64,000 nucleotides of DNA from Hygrophila difformis (GCA_030278955.1 JAOANR010000002.1:11087982-11151981), one strand, 5' to 3'; shown: positions 47,708 to 59,281, counted from the stretch's first letter. Numbers and translations are program-made. The notes: generated from the sequence alone by a model not told the origin.

Positions 47708-48886
47708 GTTATTATTGTCATTATTATTATTTTTGAAGGAGAAACCTTTTTCATAACATATTTGGAAATTCTATCAAGGTAGATAAACGTAATTTTTGAC
47801 TATTCCATCGAGCCTCACTTAGCATGATCTTTTGATCAAACATTGGGTTCCAAGTCCTTAAACCTAGGATAGAATTTTAACGCCTTAATTAATCCTTTAA
47901 GCTCTTATTGAGGCAAATTATTCTTGGTAGATATTTAACTTCTATGCCAATTGGCATATAAATTTAGGGGAACTTCGTAAATGTTTTGTAGAACTCGTGG
48001 TGAGTTTAAAAATCTTTTGGTTCCATTTCATAATATTCTCGTCTTATCTTTAAGACGACATAATATTTGGAAAATTCTTATTGATCGTCATCCGCATCAT
48101 CATCTTGTTAACACATAATTCGTGCTCTTGTAAGTCTAAGGTATAAACTTATGTTGACTAAGGCAAGAACGCAAATCGCACCAACGCATAAAATAATTTG
48201 CGATACGACGATTTCTTATATAGATCGAGGAAGGGTCATAGACCATTTCAATACCCTGTTACCACTTGGTAGGTACAACTCTGGGGTAACGTTCCTATAC
48301 CTTTCCAATGGTAAAAATAAAAGTAATTGTGAATATCGTCACCTATTGTAGGCATCATCTTACGTAATAAGGCAACTGAACTGAGAAGCCAAGGAACTAG
48401 TGCAATACTAGTAGATTATCCAAAACACGTCTAGAGGTAGATACTAAGGCAAAGCAGTCATAAGATAATCGGAGAGAGACTCTAGCTCGGAGTCCGATAC
48501 CTTGGAAAATTCTTGTCAATAATATACTTGTAATAAACCAAAATTCTGCTCGTGCCTATATGCATATGTGTGCGTGTCCCCATCCCAAAATTTAACTAAA
48601 AAAATTACTTGGCATAGTCTTTTCAAAATACTTCGTGCAAAAATTTCAATAATTTAAATGCACTACTTCTTAGAGCAAAAACGGCTCTTCAAGAATATTT
48701 CTCGTGCAAAAATTGCAATAATTTACATGCACTAATCCTAATGCTTCCAAATACTTTTCGTGTAAAATTTTAATAATTTAAATACACGACTTGTATAGCC
48801 ACCTGGCTTTTAAAAATACTTTGGGTGCATGAATTTTAAAAATTTCAGATGCACAATTCCAAGAGTAAAACGCTCTGATACCAGTC
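46332..48886 (-). other. Element C internal region, no recognisable genes (copy 2)
   Basis: Counterpart of 15800-18352. The primer site (reverse) is at 48872-48883. The ATT microsatellite (about 47649-47708) is a purer run here than in copy 1, where GTT units interrupt it. No retroviral domain is detectable. Confidence 0.7.
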
Positions 48887-51800
48887 TGTAACACCCCCAT
48901 TTTCCCTAAAGATGCAGCGGAAGAAAAGAGCGGGAATAATGGGTGGGGTGCTACCGCCACGTATTCCGAACTGCCCGAAATACGCTAAGGCTAGCATAAA
49001 TAATTGCAGAAAATCAGAATTGAATGTATATGCTAACCACGTTCCGGACAAGCTAGCATATAATTCACAAAGAAGCTTATATACTATGAGAAGTATAAAA
49101 TAAGCTTAATAAAAATGTTTGGTATAGCATAACCAAACGGAGGACAGCATTCCTCAAAGCGCGCAATAACAATAATGGAGTAAATCCATGGAAGTTTTAT
49201 TTCATAAAAAGGGGTTGTCTATTTCATACTCAAAAATACTGTTAAACGCATAATGCATTGTTTAAAACAGTAGGGCACCATATTTTCATAAATGGGATAA
49301 AACCCAAATATTTTGTTTATGCTCGATAAATCACTATCTATGCCAAGTAATAGCTTTTTATCCCAAAAAGGGGGTTTTAAAATATATATTTTCATAAATA
49401 ATACCCCAAATCGTGCTCGTGCAGATGATGCTTTGCAGATCTCAAACCTGAAAGGAAATGGTGACAAGTGTAGAGTCAGCGAAAACAATCGCTGAGTAAG
49501 TAGACCCTTACTCCCGAAGGAGATCGGGTTGCAGAAATAATTTAAAGACAACAGTTATGGTAATGGTATGCTAAAACGAGAATTAATTTAAGCACAGACA
49601 AAATCCATATAAATCTAATCCCGGGAAGAGATAACATGACACTATGCGTTACCAAGAAATAAATTCCTCAGCCAACATGATGTGCAGGTTCCCGTTGTAG
49701 GGCCCAAATCTCACATACATTCAAGGGTTGTGGTGGAGGTACGAAATTTCCTCAGACCACATTGAATCGAGAAATGGCATCGGGCTGATTTCCATCAGTC
49801 CCCGTAAGTCGTGTATTACAGGCAAACGGCGGAGGATCAGCATTTGTCCCCGTAAGTCGTGTAACACAAGCAAACGGCGGAGGTGGCAGCAGCGACCCAA
49901 AACTTGGACCAAACCCCGTAACAATGCGCGCTCAAAAATCCATAGGACATTGAGAATAATTGCAAGTATTGTAAAGCACAGTAAAATGGCATACCAATAA
50001 TCCAAAAGCAGTAGGGAGCTATAAACATAAATTTAAAAATAAGAAAACGGTATATAAAATTTATGCTTAAGCTAAATAAATTAAGGCTTACTCCAAAGAG
50101 TAAAAATATACTTACCGTCACTGTGGATGGAATGGACACGACACACACACGGTCTACGAGCAGATATCCCTTTACAGCTATTTGACTAGCAAAAATTATA
50201 ATATTAACATCATTTGCTATAATGATATTTTAATGGAAATAATAACTAAAATTTTCCAATTTAATAAATCTTACCCGAGCACTCTCACGGACTAGCTATC
50301 TGTACTAATCCTTACTCAGCTCTAAAACTCTTTTGGAACAAGCAGCAAAAATCTCATTCGAATCCCAACTACTAAACTATTTCAAAACTCAAGCCACACT
50401 GGAAACTCAAAGAAACTAACTGAATTCGAGATGGGAAATGGCGTGAGAATTGTGTGAGTAGAAGGGGGTTTATATAGAGGTAATGGGTGAAGAAGACAAG
50501 AAGTTGTCCTCCCTCAAATCAGCTTTCCAGACTGCATTACCACAAATGTGCCCCTGCCCTCATTAATTTCTGTATGTGTCTCTTTGAAACTGTCCTCCTC
50601 TCTTTTCTCGCATATGGTAGCTCCGACAGGTGGCGGCGATGATACCGACGAGCGGCGGCCGGCGACAGCGGCGGTCTTCTCCTTCCATTTTCTCATCCTT
50701 CTTCTTCTATTTTTTTTTTTGTTCTTGGTTTGATTTTCTGGATTGATGTGGGTTTGTGAATTTGGGGATGGATTTGAAAGTGGTTTTGAATGGAGAGACG
50801 GTGGTGGCGTTGGCTGGCCGCGACGGGGAAGCGGTGGCCATGGGAGGCGGCACAGGTGGGGTGGCCGCGTGCGGCCGTGGTTTTGGGGGAGGGAGATGGA
50901 ATGGTGGCCGGATGCAGGCGGAGGGATTCGGTGGTGGTGTCGGATCCGTGGCTGTGGTGGTGGCGGCGGAACCGCCGGTGATAGGAAATAGATGGTGGTG
51001 GTGAAACGGTGGCGCGAGGGTTGCCGGAGGCGGCGGCTAAATTCGATGGGGAGACCGGAGATGGTGGTTGTGGCCGGATTCGTCGGAGGGGGTCGCCGGT
51101 GGGAGGGAGATGGTGCTGTGGGTGTGGTGGCAAGGGCATGGCCGGAGAAGAAGAGAAAGAGGAAGATGATGGTGGTGGCGGAAGTGGCTGTCGGAGGTGT
51201 CGCCGGCGGCAGTGGCGGCGGAAGAGGGCGGCGGTGACAGGGTTACAAAATTAGGGTTAGGGTTTGGTTGGGTTTTTGGGCTTAGGGTTAAGGCTTCCCA
51301 TATTGGGCTTGGTTTGTGTTGGGCTCAATTTAATTAATTTTAACTCATGGACTTAATAGAATGACCCAATCCAAATAATCAATCATGGACTAAATTGCCT
51401 TAATTGTTTAAATTATGGACTTAATTTATTTAATAATCCGGAACCGTTAGTCGAGTAATCCAATACTCCACATTCCTTAATTCGGGACCATAACTAATTC
51501 ATAGTAGGATAATTCTCGATAATTAAATGAGTTAAGCATTTTAATTTAATTATAAGGACTCAATTTTTTTAATTTATTCCATTTATTGCATTATTTACTC
51601 AAATGCTTAAACTCGAGATAACTATAATTTCCTTTGGACTATTATCGCATTATTTGGATTTAATTATCACTAACCTTGAACTCAGCTAATAATCTTTAAT
51701 TTTTGTTTGTACTTTCAATCTCGTAATATAGTATAGTAGAGACTCATTGATCTAATTCACCTCATAGTGGATCTCCAGTTCAACTTAAAAAGACAGTGGG

Positions 51801-52183
51801 TCTCCTTAACAAAATAATTCGAGTCTAATAACATTTAATCCAATTGTTCATCAATAGACTTAACTCGCTTAATAACTAGTCTCTTTAGCCAAAGTGGTTG
51901 AAGTCTTGGAAATTAATAATTGGATAATTCGTTTATTAAAAATTGGGTTGTCCACAAATTTCATAACTTAGTTGGCTAAGTATTTTTTTTTAATTAGGTC
52001 ATGGTCTCTTAAATTCTAACGACTTACTCCTTTTATGTCCAATAATAATTATTTCAATGCTTATAAATTAATGGTCATAAGTTCAATTAGATTCCTTTCA
52101 TCTAAAAATTAATTTTATGTGAAATTTTGAATGTTCATTTATTTAAATGTAAGTTTTTATTTAAAATTTTACGGAGTGTTATA
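48887..52183 (-). repeat. Element C right LTR, full length 3297 bp
   Basis: This is the only uninterrupted C LTR. From its U5 end (48887) towards its start (52183) it holds the hairpin CAGCGA/TCGCTG (49477-49494), the ~47-bp tandem units (about 49800-49886), a GC-rich zone open on the minus strand as a His/Pro/Ser-rich frame (50693-51139), an AT-rich region, and the terminus GTGTTATA. The TSD aagaa follows at 52184-52188. Confidence 0.88.
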
Positions 52184-52188
52184 AAGAA

Positions 52189-54056
52189 TAAATAAATAAA
52201 TACGTAAAAAGTATTAAGTCTTTTAATTTTCCCCGTTACGTCACCATTTCTCAATATTTAGTGTAGCCGGTCATCTGGCGGCCGCAGCCGTTTCGTAAGT
52301 TTCTTGTGTAGCCGGTCATCCGGCGGCCGCAGCCGTATCTGCCATACCCAAAACACTCCGGAGCCTCGGGAAATCCATATGGATAATCCCGAGAGTGTAG
52401 GCCATGCATCTCAATGCCGTTTTGGCATAGTATTTCAATAATATTCTCTCGTCCATTATAGGCCCGAAGAGAAAGGCTAGAGGGGCACCCTGCAGAGCAC
52501 TTACCCTCCACCAAAGTATCTCATATCGTTTCAATTTAGTGTAACGGGATTTTTCAAAAGTATAGATTTATCGTATTTCAAGGTTTTCGACCATTTGTTT
52601 TGAAATTTCAGAATCTCTTCGATTTAAAATCGTTTGGCCTCACAGTTTACGCCTTTTTAGTTTAAAAATTCATTTCAAGTCCGAAAAATCTGAGATTTGT
52701 ATAGTGTACCAAAAACACCCTAACGAACAACTTTCATGTTTTAACGATTTCGAAATAAGTTGAGGAAACATGTCAAAAATCGAGTTTATTGCACAACATA
52801 TACGCTGTCAGGTTTCAGTTTTACCACAGTTCGAAAAATTGACATTTTGACATACCAAATGGACTCCAAAAATTCTGAAATTTTATACACACATACTAGA
52901 CACGATTCTCTACAACTTTCATTTAGATTGCAAAGATCAATTCGGACTAGAAAATATAGAAACATGCTCATCAAGTTCGGACATATACACTGTCAGTTTT
53001 CGAAAAAGTTTTAACAAGGCAGTTTATGTTCGATGCGATTTGAGATAGCAAACATCGACAAAAATGTCTGAAATTTTTACACAACATAGATTAATGTGTT
53101 AGGATCAAAAGTCTAGTTTTGAGTTTCTCGGATTGGACTCTCGAAATATGAGTTTTAGCCGAATTTCAGAAATTGCGCAAGATAGGATTTTTAGGTTCTG
53201 TTTTTACGTTTCGTTACATCGCGACTAAATCGGACGCCCCTAATCCACCCGTATTGATATGAAAGGCATCAACTTACTGTGATAGGGTGTTTGGTCGTCC
53301 TAGGGTCGCTGGGTTTGTCCAAATTTGCTACGAACGGATCTCCTCAACGCCGAGCTTCCAACTTTGGCCACGATTTCAAATCGGAAGAAGAAATCCAATG
53401 TTAGATCGAGTTATCGGGTTTGAAAACTTAAACTAAAACCTATGAAAGACTTACCGCAATCTAGAGCACTAAATATCTTGTATTCCACGCCGCCTCCGTC
53501 AATTTTCGTCGCCGGAAAGTGATCGGAAAGTTCGAAGTTGGTGATTTCGGGTGTTGGATGAACTTGGGAGAAATTGGGGAGTGTTAAGGGCTGCTAGGGT
53601 CTGAGAATTCGAAATAATGAATCTCAAGACCCCTAGTGCCGACCATATTCACCTTCCCTTCTTCGGGATCGAGTTTCCGAAATCGGGGTTGAAAATATGG
53701 TAAGAAAATATGGTAAGAAAACTACTGTCCCGCGGGGTTGGCGCGCTGCCTTCAGGAACACCGCGCGGCTAACGCCTGGACTTCGGTCCGGGCGGGTCGT
53801 GCGGTCCGTCGAGCCTTTCCTCCTCTCTTTCGGACTTCTATCCCTCTATGTTCGCGGATTCCGATTTTTCGGGTCATTCTCGGATTACGATTCCCATCCT
53901 AAATTTATTCCGACTTAAATTGATTTCACGTTTGAAATCTTAAGCCCGTTGGTTTTGACTTCCGTGCGTTTCCGACTTTACGGGTTCTCGGAAGCAAGAC
54001 CTCTTTTCTCATCGGATTAAATTCAATTTTATATCCTAAAAATTACGGGTATTACA
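52189..54056 (-). repeat. Solo LTR E, minus strand, right part
   Basis: This continues the solo LTR after element C. It contains two 45-bp GC-rich units (about 52264-52340) and a reverse-complemented candidate donor GTAAGT at 53277-53272. A GC-rich zone lies near 53730-53800, and it ends CGGGTATTACA at 54056. The TSD cttcc follows. It forms an imperfect inverted repeat with 54225-55660, because E and D's LTR are related and lie in opposite orientations. Confidence 0.8.
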
Positions 54057-54061
54057 CTTCC

Positions 54062-56437
54062 TCTACCCTCAAACAATTCGAAACCCCAAGTTCTTGCACC
54101 TTCAAAGACCACCCGACGAAGGAGATCGGACGAGGAGGGCGTGTAGAGCGTGAAGACTGAGTTGTAGGACGTTTTTAAGTGTTTCTTAAGTTTTCCTACA
54201 CCATTTCGAATCCAAAAATTCGATCTAACCATGGATTATTCTTTGCGATTTCGATTCGTGGCCAATGGAGGAAGAAATCGTGTTGAGGAGATCCGTTCGT
54301 GACAATCCGTAGACGCCGGACGATCCAGAGATGACTTAGAACACACCTACAGTAAGTTGATACCTTTCATATCAATACGGGTGGTTTAGGGGCATCCGAA
54401 TTAGTGACTTTGTAACGAAACATAAAAATCGAACCTAAAAACCCCAACTTGCGCGTTTTCTGAAATCCGTTTAAAACCCCTATTTCGAGAGTTCAAACCG
54501 AAAAACTCAAAAATAGAAATTTGATCCTAACACATTAAGCTATGTTGTGTAAAAACTTCAGAGGTTTTCATCAATGTTTACTATCCCAAATTGCGTCGGA
54601 CATAAACTGTATTTTTAAACTTTTTTGAAAAACTGGCAGTACATATGTGCGAACTTGATGAGCATGTTTCTATGATTTCTATTCTGAATTAATCTTTGCA
54701 ATGTAAACAAAAGTTGTAGATAATCATGTCTAGTATGTGTATATAAAATTTCAGAATTGTTGGAGTCCGTTTGATATGTCAAAAAGTCAATTTTCTGAAC
54801 TGTGTCAAAACTGAATCCTGACAGTGCACTGGTTGTGTAGTAAACTCAATTTTTGACATGTTTCCTTACCTTATTTCGAAATCGTTAAAACACGAAAGTT
54901 GTTTGTTAGGGTGATATTGATATACTGTAAAAATTTCATATTTTTCAGACTTGAATTGAATTTTTAAATTAAAAAGGCGCAAACTGTGACGTCAAACGAT
55001 TTTAAATTGATGGGATTTTGAAATTCCGAAACAAACGGTCGAAACCTTGAAATACGATAAATCTATACATTTTGAAAAATCCCGTTACACTAACTCGAAA
55101 TGATATCGGATACTTAGGTAGAGGGTGAGTGCTCTGCAGGGTGCCCCTCTAGCATTTTTCGGCGTGCCTATAATGGACGCAAGATACTTGAATGACAAAC
55201 TACGCCAGAACGGCATGAGATATATGACCTACACTCTCGGGAATATCCGTATGGGTTTCCCGAGGCTCCAGAATGTTACTGGATATGGCGGATACGGCTG
55301 CGGCTGCCGGACGACCGGCTACACAAGAAACTTACGAAACGGCTGCGGCCGCCGGACTACCGGCTACACAAGAAACTTACTAAACTAGCTGCGGCCGCCG
55401 GATCGCCGGCTAAATGAAACTTACTAAAATTGGTTGAGGCCGCCGGATCGCCGGCTAAATGAAACTTACTAAATTGGCTGAGGCCGCCGGATCGCCGGCT
55501 AAACGACACTTATTAAATTGGTTGTGGCCGCCAGATCGCCGGCTAAACAGAAATTTACGAAACGGCTGCGGCCGCCTGATCGCCGGTTAAACTAAACATT
55601 GTTGAGATGGTGACGTAATGGGAAAAAATTAAAAGAATGAATCCTTTTCTTTTATGTATTTATTTATTTAAGTCTTTAATTATGCATTTAAATTTTGTCT
55701 AAAATTTTATACCATGCTTATTTTATTATTTATGAATTTAAATGCATGTTCAAGTATACAAATTAAATTCTTATTGTTCTCAAAAAATTTTAAAAATTAT
55801 GTTCTATCTTATTTTTAAATTATGCCTTTAGTCATGCTATTTAATATGCCATGTTGTTAAAATTATGCCTATGCCTTAAATTCTCATTTGTTTTAAACTT
55901 AATTTGGCTATGAGAATATGTGTATTAAATTATTGTCTACTAATTAGTCAAATTATATGTTTTTGATATGAATGCTTAAAAATGAGTTTTTAATTATTAA
56001 AATTTTTAAACCCCTTTATTGCTACGTTAGGAATTAACTTACTCAGTATTTTATATACTGATAAAACCCGTTGTTTCATTTTTCTTTACAGAGTATGGAG
56101 AGATGGCATGAGCATGCACGCATATTGGGGCCCGGGAACTAAATTAATAATTGTGAACGTTGCATTTTATTAGACTTAAATTATTTACTGTGTTTTGGCC
56201 ATGTAGGCCGTATTTATATTTCCGCTGTATTACATATATTTATATTTAGATATTATCTTTCCGCTGCAACTTATTATTAACTTCAAGTTATATACGATGG
56301 GTTGTTTACTTATTCAAATGTTTTAAACACTGAAACCATAACCTTGCATCTCCCTGGCAAGCTCGAAAAAGTCGTGTATTGCTAGGGAGGTGTGTCGGTG
56401 GCATCCCGGCCTGGGTTATTAAATCCGGGGTGTTACA
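54062..56437 (+). repeat. Element D 3' LTR, second segment
   Basis: The 3' LTR resumes here. It has a candidate donor CTACA|GTAAGT at 54352, seven ~45-bp GC-rich tandem units (55296-55600), the hairpin CAGTAT/ATACTG (56044-56060), the acceptor TTTACAG ending 56091, and the end GGGGTGTTACA at 56437. No primer site follows, which confirms it as a 3' LTR. The 5-base flank is gcttc; the matching upstream flank is outside the window. Confidence 0.8.
55296..55600 (+). repeat. Seven-unit ~45-bp GC-rich tandem array in D LTR
   Basis: Units have the core GGCCGCCGGATCGCCGGCTA, which is self-complementary around GCCGG...CCGGC, followed by an A-rich spacer (AAGAAACTTAC). The related solo LTR has only two units (52264-52340), and one or two remain at the duplication junction (from 20372). 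Confidence 0.85.
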
Positions 56438-57149
56438 GCTTCTCATGGAGGAAGAAAGACTCTTGGGATGTACCCCATACTATTACAAACTTTGAAAGGA
56501 AATTTGCAGAAATGGAATATTACAAATGTTTTAAAGAGTTGGGAGGATTTTTCAATGCCTTCCATCTGCTTCAAATTCTTTTATTTATAGGCGTCCGTGG
56601 ACCTCAGCTGCGGATTCCAAACCTTCTCTAATTTATGGTGACGTCTCTGCGTTCATCACCTGCCTTGGATTCCACCTTGCTATATTATTGCCTGCTGAAT
56701 TATTGTTTTCTGGTGACATCTTTTGTCAACTTTGCCAACTACTCTTGCTTTGTCAGCCTTTAATTATTAGGTATTGCCGATAGCTCTTTTTCTCTTACAT
56801 CCAGCTATTCTCACTTTGGCTTATGAAAGTTTTTTGGACGTTTCTTCCCTTTATCCTACTCGGATCCGGATTTCTTCTGGGTTACCCGGATTTTTGTATT
56901 GAATAGGGGTTTTTCTTGTTCTGCGCAAATATAGGCATATGTGGTTCTCCCATTGGCCAACATGCATCATAGTGCATGCCTTCTTTCTGGTAGACTCGGT
57001 TGCTGGTAACTTATTTTCCTAGATGAGTAACCTCTTCTTTTCAAAAGAGGTTTCTGCAAACTCCGTGCTTTTCCCTGTTAAAGAATTAACCAGGAACGAT
57101 CCATTTAAATTATTTTAAAATATTTTAAATGGATATTTGACCTTTTCCA
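56438..57149. other. Unassigned stretch between D LTR and pararetrovirus
   Basis: No convincing gene. On the minus strand a TATAAATA box occurs at 56589-56582 downstream of a GACGTCACC motif, which could be a promoter remnant of the pararetrovirus. This is tentative. Confidence 0.3.
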
Positions 57150-57800
57150 TCTCGGTGACACAAACCCAAAATCCCTATGCTCGTCTAGTGGACATTTCAT
57201 TTTCGCTAATGGAAGATACCAACGGTGCCTTTTCTTCAGTAGACTTTACTCTGTTGAACGCAATCATATCAGACCTTTGTAATTTAATAAAATGAAAGAC
57301 CAGATAAGAACTTTTCCCGATGATTTTTGGGGCCGCTGATATGAACTTAAGCTCTAGAATATCTCCTATTTGTATGTGCGGGTTACTTTGCCATGATTCA
57401 TGCACCGCGGATGTTTATCTATTTCGGGAAATCCTAGTGATGTGGTATGTACAGATGCCAATGCTCCAAAATCATAGCACTTTCGAACCTCTTCTGGTTT
57501 CAAGCCCTCGAGCATCCAGAACCTATTGTATCTTCCTGATGTTTCGATAATCGTCTTGCTAGGGTTAATTCCCCTTTTGGAAACTATTTGTTCCCATTTT
57601 TCTTGGTAGTCCAGTCAGGTTGTAGAAAGGACCTTCTCCTCTGAATTAACCTTACAGGTGTCTATCATTGGTCTAAGGTTAATTTCTTCATCTTTTACCC
57701 CAGAGGCTGTGAGTTGACATGAGCTTTCAGAAATGTGACTTTCGTCTTGCTCAATATTTTTATCGGTATTCGACAATGATTCCTTTGAAGCAGTCTTGAA
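57150..57800 (-). pseudogene. Unidentified pararetrovirus-side coding remnant
   Basis: Broken minus-strand frames lie beyond RNase H. The longest is 57405-57175 (QIGDILELKFISAAPKIIGK visible). I do not recognise the product. Because it follows a primer-site-like motif (57883-57894), it could be the start of a second, head-to-tail genome unit. Confidence 0.35.
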
Positions 57801-57882
57801 TATGCTTCTTCATAAGTGACCACCTTAGATTTTTGGGTACTTTTCTCTTTGTTTACCAGGGAGGCTGACGCTTTCCTGATTG

Positions 57883-57894
57883 GCTCTAATACTA
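57883..57894 (-). other. Possible tRNA-Met primer site of the pararetrovirus
   Basis: On the minus strand TAGTATTAGAGC differs from the standard TGGTATCAGAGC at two bases. It lies about 230 bases beyond the RNase H end, in a plausible intergenic position. Confidence 0.4.
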
Positions 57895-58124
57895 ATTCTC
57901 ATAGCATTGTCATTGCAATATGGGAGGTTTGTATATCATTGCAGACCCTGTCCACATCACTCTGTTGTATTTGGCCAGTTGTTCTTGCATTGATATCCAA
58001 CTGTCCAAAATGCTTGGATTCTCATCATGATTTCTCTGAGGTGCCTGAATCTCGTAATGATGGAATCTGCTTCAAATGCTTCTATCTCTTGTCAAGAAAT
58101 CTGCACGAATATTTTCATGAGATT

Positions 58125-58496
58125 TTATAACATCAATATCATAAGTATAATATTGACGTTCAACTTGCCATCTGATAATACGAGCTTTTTCAATTTTTGA
58201 TTCAAGTTTATTTTTTTTAGAAAAGCTCTAACATTAGTATTATCAACTTTTAATACAAATTTCTTTGCAGGTAAGAATAAAGGCCATTTTTTAAATATTT
58301 TCCATACTGCAAAGAATTCCTTCTCATTAATGTGCCAAAGTTTGGCTTGTTGTTCAGTGAACAACCCTCCTGTGTATCTACAGGGTTCTTGACCCGTAGT
58401 TGTTTTCCTCATGAGCGCTCCTGCCCATCGAAAATCAATGTCGTCCGTGTAGACTACCAACTCATCCTCATCTTGAGGTATCGCAAGCTTTGGCAA
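58125..58496 (-). pseudogene. Pararetrovirus RNase H remnant
   Basis: Open for 123 codons. VVYTDDIDFRWAGALM corresponds to the first catalytic Asp region. WHINEKEFFAVWKIFKKW and LKVDNTNVRAFLKK correspond to the Glu and second Asp motifs of caulimovirid RNase H. It overlaps the RT tail fragment in another frame. Confidence 0.8.
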
Positions 58497-59281
58497 GCTA
58501 TTGCAGACTTGTTTAGTTCATGAATTCTCTTGGTATGGATTTCTTTCCACTTCCATCTAGAGCTCTCAGTCTCTTTCAGGAGTGGTCTAAAATCCTTTCT
58601 ATATTTTGCAAGGTCTTTAATAAACATACCTGCAAAATTTACAACTCCCAAGAAACTTTGAAGTTGTTTCTTGTCCTTTAATATATCATGAAAATTGCGG
58701 ATTTTCTTCACAATGTGTTCCTGTAACTATATCCCTGCTTCATCAATTTGAACTCCTAATAATTCAATTTTGTTAGCAGCGATTGTAGCCTTTTTTCTCA
58801 GAGAGAACAAGACCTTCCCTGTGACATGCATCTGAAAATATTTCAAGATGTTTAATATGCTCTTTAATATTTTGAGATGCAATCAGAATGTCATCAATGT
58901 AGACGAACATAGACTCTAACTAATCTTTAAATAGATTATCTATCTTTCTTTGGAATATTGAGGGGCATTAGAAAGCCCCATTAGCATAACATTCCAAATA
59001 TATTGTCTTTGCAGGGTGGAAAATGCTGTGAATTTCTTCGACTCATTTTCCATCTTAATCTGATAGAAACCAGATTTGCAATCAAACATAGAAAATACTT
59101 TAGTACCTTTGATGCAATAGATTAACTGTCCTCTACTCGGAATGTAATAATTTATTACCAACCTGGGTTTACCACTTTTTATTTCACCATGCTTTCTTAC
59201 CAAGAATCCAAGGCTGCTATAAGCTGAGACTCCAGGCTCTATGAGTTTAAGATCGATATGCTCCTTGATAATTGTCTGCAT
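58454..59281 (-). pseudogene. Pararetrovirus reverse transcriptase remnant
   Basis: Two open pieces. 59281-58940 carries KPRLVINY, FSMFDCKSGFYQIKM and MGLSNAPQ (RT palm start with the first catalytic Asp). 58711-58454 carries LQSFLGVVNFAGMFI (thumb/connection). Between them a YIDD box can be read on the minus strand near 58902-58891, but the frame is interrupted. Confidence 0.82.

Larger units (their letters stand above)
24269..52183 (-). mobile_element. Element C, complete copy with nested Copia and LARD
   Basis: Left LTR: 24269-24764, 33701-35015 and 44833-46331, about 3.31 kb in total. Internal region: 46332-48886. Right LTR: 48887-52183 (3297 bp). The TSD aagaa flanks it at 24264-24268 and 52184-52188. 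Without insertions it is about 9.2 kb. Both LTRs have plus-strand ends TGTAACAC...GTGTTATA, so in the element's own direction they run TA...CA, a non-canonical terminus. No coding capacity is recognisable. Confidence 0.88.

Noticed and set aside
52189..55660. Large palindrome as a MITE or foldback transposon
   Set aside because: The inverted arms are two related LTRs in opposite orientation, separated by a proven TSD (cttcc).
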